DNA from: an uncultured Clostridia bacterium
GTDB taxonomy: Bacteria > Bacillota > Clostridia > Oscillospirales > Ruminococcaceae
NCBI GenBank assembly: GCA_938014855.1
Contig: CALLQM010000278.1
Location: 1 to 9,196 of the forward strand
Reading direction: 5' to 3'
DNA length: 9,196 nt
The position numbers were made by a program, and so were the translations under genes. Positions 6,204 through 9,196 of this stretch are shown piece after piece. The notes beneath the pieces were generated by a model. The model saw only the letters and a list, made by a program, of their open reading frames with translations. It ran no database searches and was not told the DNA's origin. How positions within the stretch are numbered: the first letter of the stretch is position 1; each line of letters begins with the position of its first letter.

Positions 6204-7139
6204 ATGCCGTTGGTTACAACAACCGAAATGTTCAAAAAAGCTTATAAGGGCGGCTATGCTGTTGGCGCATTTAACGTTAACAATATGGAAATTGTGCAGG
6301 GAATCACAGAAGCCGCATCGGAACTGAAAGCACCGGTTATTTTGCAGGTTTCTGCCGGAGCCCGTAAATATGCAAAACACAACTATCTTGTAAAATTAGT
6401 TGAGGCTGCTATTTTGGAAACCGATATTCCAATTGCACTACATCTAGATCATGGTGCGGATTTCGAAACTTGCAAATCCTGTATTGATGGCGGATTTACT
6501 TCAGTTATGATCGACGGAAGTGCCAGAAGTTTTGAAGAAAATATTGCCGTAACCAAAAAAGTAGTGGAATATGCTCATGACCACGGCGTGGTTGTGGAAG
6601 CAGAGCTTGGAAAACTTGCAGGTATTGAAGATGCTGTCGATGTAAAGGCGGAGGATGCTTCCTTTACAAACCCTGCCGAGGTGGAAGAATTCGTTTCTAA
6701 AACCGGAGTAGATTCCCTTGCAATTGCGATTGGTACAAGCCATGGTGCTTATAAATTTAAACCCGGACAGAAACCACAGCTGCGGTTTGATATTCTTGAT
6801 GAAGTGAGCAAGAGACTGCCGGGATTCCCGATTGTACTGCATGGTGCATCATCTGTCCCGCAGGATCTTGTAAAAGTAATCAATCAATTTGGCGGCGCAA
6901 TGCCCGATGCAATCGGTATTCCGGAAGAAATGCTGCGTCAGGCTGCTCGTTCCGCAGTTTGCAAAATTAACATCGATTCGGATGTTCGTGTTGCAATGAC
7001 TGCCGCGATCCGTAAATATATGGCAGAAAACCCGAGCCATTTCGATCCGCGCCAATACCTGACACCTGCTCGTGCGGCTGTTAAGGAAATGGTTGCGCAT
7101 AAGATCACGGAAGTACTCGGCTGCACCGGAAAAGCATAA
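6204..7139 (+). CDS. fba: Fructose-1,6-bisphosphate aldolase, class II
   Basis: Zinc-dependent cytoplasmic glycolytic and gluconeogenic enzyme that reversibly splits fructose 1,6-bisphosphate into dihydroxyacetone phosphate and glyceraldehyde 3-phosphate. The 311 residues match the usual length of the bacterial class II family. Key positions are visible: ALHLDHG (78-84) with catalytic Asp82 and zinc ligand His83; EAELG (132-136) with Glu134; GTSHG (177-181) with zinc ligand His180; LHGASS (212-217) with zinc ligand His213; and NIDSD (256-260) in the phosphate-binding region. The N-terminal GAFNVNNMEIVQG is typical of clostridial members. The start has AAGGAG 9 nt upstream. It has its own promoter and a terminator 16 nt after the stop. 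Related aldolases act on tagatose-bisphosphate (GatY/KbaY), but no tagatose or galactitol genes are nearby, so a housekeeping fba is favoured. Confidence 0.93.
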   Translation: MPLVTTTEMFKKAYKGGYAVGAFNVNNMEIVQGITEAASELKAPVILQVSAGARKYAKHNYLVKLVEAAILETDIPIALHLDHGADFETCKSCIDGGFTSVMIDGSARSFEENIAVTKKVVEYAHDHGVVVEAELGKLAGIEDAVDVKAEDASFTNPAEVEEFVSKTGVDSLAIAIGTSHGAYKFKPGQKPQLRFDILDEVSKRLPGFPIVLHGASSVPQDLVKVINQFGGAMPDAIGIPEEMLRQAARSAVCKINIDSDVRVAMTAAIRKYMAENPSHFDPRQYLTPARAAVKEMVAHKITEVLGCTGKA

Positions 7140-7155
7140 GAATAGAAGAATGATA

Positions 7156-7190
7156 AGAGCCTGCTGTAATTTACAGCAGGCTCTGTTTTT
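7156..7190. terminator. Terminator hairpin between convergent fba and deacetylase genes
   Basis: A 12-bp perfect stem (7156-7167 with 7173-7184, arm AGAGCCTGCTGT) with a loop of about 5 nt; AA and TT at the base of the loop could extend it. T5 follows on the plus strand (7186-7190), so it terminates fba. Read on the minus strand it lies just after the deacetylase stop (7189-7191) but has a poorer T tail, so it probably serves both genes unequally. Confidence 0.85.
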
Positions 7191-8058
7191 ATCGTTTTTT
7201 CGATTGGGCTTTTTCCAAAAGACTTTGAAAGCTAGTTCCATGGGGTCGATTAAAGCGCGCAAGATGATAAAGTTCTTCCGGATCACCGGACAAATAGTTG
7301 ATGTTTTCACTGCATGTCAGTGCTGCTTTGAATCCCATTTCCTTGATAATTGGGAGCGCTTCTGTACTGATTTGACCATAAGGATAAGTAAATGTGGTGG
7401 GCAGCCATCCATTTAAGTTTTTAAGACATTCGTCCTGCATCTTTCCAATATCAGAAACGAAAACGTTGCGGTAATCTGAATCGTTTTCACCAAATTTTTT
7501 CTTTGCACCACGTCGACCCTGATCGATCGAATGAAGATTAAAGGAATGATTTTGGATTTCTACGATTCCGCTGTTTTTCAGTACTGCAAGTTGATTCCAA
7601 GTACAGTGAGAATAACAAATATGATGGTCGTTGATACAAGAGTACTTATCCACATACGTTCCCACGACGGATAAAACCGCTTTGAATCCCATTTCTTTTA
7701 AAATTGGAAATGCATATTCATAAAAACTTTCATATCCATCATCAAATGTAATCATCACAGGTTTTTCCGGCAGAACTCCGATTCCATTGACGTAGTCAAT
7801 TAGGTCCTGCATGATAATGGAGCGATATCCATTGTCTTTGAGATATTGTAAATCCGAGCGCAGTTCCTCCGGAGAAATGGTGTAGTCATTTAATTTTGAC
7901 TGGTCTTTTAAAATGTGGTGATACATCACAATCGGCAATTCAATTGTTTGGATATCAGCGGATGCATCTGCCGGAACAACGATGCGTGCAAACAGTCCGC
8001 AAAGAGAAACCAAAAGCGCAAGAGATAACGAAAATATAACTTGATCAATCCGTTTCAA
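7189..8058 (-). CDS. Exported polysaccharide deacetylase (CE4/NodB type, PgaB/IcaB-like motifs)
   Basis: Predicted metal-dependent de-N-acetylase of 289 residues, secreted or membrane-anchored by an N-terminal hydrophobic helix (about 7-28: VIFSLSLALLVSLCGLFARIVV). There is no lipobox at a proper place. LPIVMYHHI (41-49) opens the catalytic domain; TFDDGYESF (104-112) carries the NodB motif 1 Asp pair; NHSFNLH (170-176) supplies metal-binding His171 and His176; TYPYG (224-228) is the third conserved motif. His-x4-His spacing matches PgaB/IcaB-type enzymes rather than the His-x3-His of peptidoglycan deacetylases. The substrate could be poly-N-acetylglucosamine, peptidoglycan or another wall sugar; it is not determined. 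Translation must start at the TTG at 8056-8058: TAA lies two codons upstream and the next possible starts are inside the hydrophobic helix. Many uncharacterised clostridial homologues of this kind exist. Confidence 0.83.
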   Translation of the reverse strand: MKRIDQVIFSLSLALLVSLCGLFARIVVPADASADIQTIELPIVMYHHILKDQSKLNDYTISPEELRSDLQYLKDNGYRSIIMQDLIDYVNGIGVLPEKPVMITFDDGYESFYEYAFPILKEMGFKAVLSVVGTYVDKYSCINDHHICYSHCTWNQLAVLKNSGIVEIQNHSFNLHSIDQGRRGAKKKFGENDSDYRNVFVSDIGKMQDECLKNLNGWLPTTFTYPYGQISTEALPIIKEMGFKAALTCSENINYLSGDPEELYHLARFNRPHGTSFQSLLEKAQSKKR

Positions 8059-8075
8059 TCCTTATCACACCCAAA

Positions 8076-8105
8076 ACTATATTAGTTCATTTTATGTGAT
8101 TTCAA
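8076..8105 (-). promoter_or_regulatory. Possible promoter of the deacetylase gene
   Basis: On the minus strand, TTGAAA (complement of 8100-8105), an 18-nt spacer, then TATAGT (complement of 8076-8081). Transcription would begin near 8069, leaving a leader of only about 10 nt before the TTG start. Because no terminator separates this gene from the upstream ROK gene, readthrough expression is also possible. Confidence 0.4.
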
Positions 8106-8127
8106 ATTTTGTTATGACCAATAGAGT

Positions 8128-9196
8128 CTATTTGGTATGTTGATTGAAAATGGGAAGAATCAGTAGGGACGCAGCTCCGATTGCGGCTGCATCATTGCCA
8201 AGCTGTGCGGTTCGCAGATCGATTTTTTCGCACCACACAAGACTTTTTACTGTATTTTGTAAACGGGCAAGAAAAATATCAGGATATCCCGCAAGCTCTC
8301 CACCTAAAACAACTGCTTGCGGGTCTATCAGGTTGATCGCATTTGCAATTGCAATTCCCGCATAGTGTGCCGCTCTTGCAAATACATTTTTCACAACCGT
8401 ATCGCCATTGCGGGCGGCGGCGGCTACAGTTTCCAATGTGAGCTGTCTGCCGATATCCAGTTGATGCCGCAGATAAGGAGCTTTTCCTGCATAAGCCGCT
8501 TCCGTACAGCGGCGAAGAATCGATTCCGTTGATGAAAAGGTCTCCAAACACCCATAGTTGCCGCAGTGACACCGTTCACCGCGTGGGTTCATCTTCATAT
8601 GTCCAATCTCACCGGCCGCATTATGTCTGCCTTTGTAGAGCTGACCGTGGGATATAATTGCCATATCAATCCCAAGAGACAGCCGGATATAAAGGAAATT
8701 CTCTACATCCTGCGCACTGCCCAGTAAATGTTCCGCCATTGCCATGCAGTTGGGGTCTCGCTCCAGTAGCACCGTTACACCGAATTCATCTTCAAAAATA
8801 TGGCGCAGATTTTCGGAATCAAACGTTCCAAATAAATGCCCCCAAACAGACCCTTTTCCCGATGCTCCAATATGACTTGGAGATGAAATCGCGATTCCTT
8901 TTACCGCGTTCGGAGGTGTTTTTTCCAACAAAGAGCGGGTCATCGTCTGCATTTGACCGATTACATTGTTGGGATTTTGATCAGATAGAACTTGATATTC
9001 TTTTTGCTGAATATGGCTGGAAAAATCCGATACAACCCCGGTCAAACTTCCTGATTCTACATCCAAACCGATGATTAAACAGTCCTGCTGGTTGACTTGA
9101 AACCCTGATGGAGTGCGGCCGGCGCCGGCCTGGCGTGTTTTTTTTTCGCACAATATTTTACGTTCCATTAAATCACTGCAGGATGCGGAAACACAG
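8128..9196 (-). CDS. ROK-family transcriptional regulator (NagC/XylR type), 5' end outside the window
   Basis: Sugar-responsive repressor type protein. The frame remains open from the Met codon at 9166-9168 to the window edge (nine more codons, CVSASCSDL). MERKILCEKKTRQAGAGRTP looks like the end of a winged helix-turn-helix ('LMERKIL...GAGRTP'), so the true start and most of the DNA-binding domain lie beyond 9196. Numbered from that Met, the ROK domain spans about 31-338. GEIGHMKMN (186-194) and CHCGNYGCLE (200-209) form the ROK signature with zinc ligands His190, Cys200, Cys202 and Cys207. ERDPN (136-140) and Glu209 match the sugar-binding pocket. GLDVESGSLTG (34-44) replaces the kinase phosphate-loop consensus DxGGTK, so it should be a regulator and not a sugar kinase. 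It ends with TAG, 69 nt before the deacetylase start on the same strand; co-transcription is possible. Effector and targets unknown. Confidence 0.85.
   Translation of the reverse strand, partial: CVSASCSDLMERKILCEKKTRQAGAGRTPSGFQVNQQDCLIIGLDVESGSLTGVVSDFSSHIQQKEYQVLSDQNPNNVIGQMQTMTRSLLEKTPPNAVKGIAISSPSHIGASGKGSVWGHLFGTFDSENLRHIFEDEFGVTVLLERDPNCMAMAEHLLGSAQDVENFLYIRLSLGIDMAIISHGQLYKGRHNAAGEIGHMKMNPRGERCHCGNYGCLETFSSTESILRRCTEAAYAGKAPYLRHQLDIGRQLTLETVAAAARNGDTVVKNVFARAAHYAGIAIANAINLIDPQAVVLGGELAGYPDIFLARLQNTVKSLVWCEKIDLRTAQLGNDAAAIGAASLLILPIFNQHTK

Noticed and set aside
7072..7416. Plus-strand frame overlapping the fba end and the deacetylase
   Set aside because: It crosses the terminator and runs antisense to a clear deacetylase gene, so it is a shadow frame.
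8658..9074. Plus-strand 138-codon frame inside the ROK gene
   Set aside because: Antisense shadow of a well-supported ROK coding frame, with no recognisable motif.
9117..9130. GC-only 14-nt palindrome GGCCGGCGCCGGCC
   Set aside because: Explained by codons for Ala-Gly-Ala-Gly-Arg in the ROK linker; no nearby promoter or partner site gives it a regulatory role.

Overview
The window looks like a low- to mid-GC Firmicutes chromosome, most likely a clostridium of the Oscillospiraceae/Ruminococcaceae type. The evidence is G-rich Shine-Dalgarno sites, sigma-A type promoters, GTG and TTG starts, a Gram-positive style separate ATPase and permease exporter, a clostridial class II aldolase, and an MBG-domain surface protein. 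Genus is not determined. No tRNA, rRNA, CRISPR array or insertion sequence was seen.

Layout. Positions 1-346 are AT-rich and hold no convincing gene, only a weak promoter and inverted repeats. From 347 a secreted/surface protein gene runs rightwards. An in-frame TAG at 1586-1588 cuts it before its Ser/Pro/acidic stalk and C-terminal membrane anchor, which continue in the same frame to 1927. The intergenic region 1928-2359 contains a promoter-like site, a C-rich stretch and a 17-bp terminator-type hairpin (together a candidate small RNA), then a near-consensus promoter (TTGACA-N17-TATTAT) and a roughly 215-nt leader. The next three genes form a tight operon (2360-6024): a HlyD/MacA-type adaptor with a very long coiled coil, a MacB/LolD-type ABC ATPase, and a FtsX/MacB-type permease. 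Adaptor and ATPase are 4 nt apart; ATPase and permease overlap by 14 nt. A strong terminator follows. Next comes fba (class II fructose-1,6-bisphosphate aldolase), with its own extended -10 promoter and a terminator that it probably shares with the convergent gene. On the minus strand are a polysaccharide deacetylase of PgaB/IcaB-like type and, upstream of it, a ROK-family transcriptional regulator whose frame is still open at the right edge.

How they fit together. The exporter genes clearly make one machine (compare Bacillus YknXYZ or Gram-negative MacAB), substrate unknown. fba is a glycolytic housekeeping gene with its own transcription unit. The deacetylase and ROK regulator may be co-transcribed, since no terminator separates them, and may concern cell-envelope or carbohydrate functions, but this is inference. 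Most of the window is ordinary chromosome. The points most worth checking are the in-frame amber codon in the surface protein, a G7 tract where loss of one G would fuse the ATPase and permease into a MacB-like protein, and the candidate small RNA before the exporter operon.
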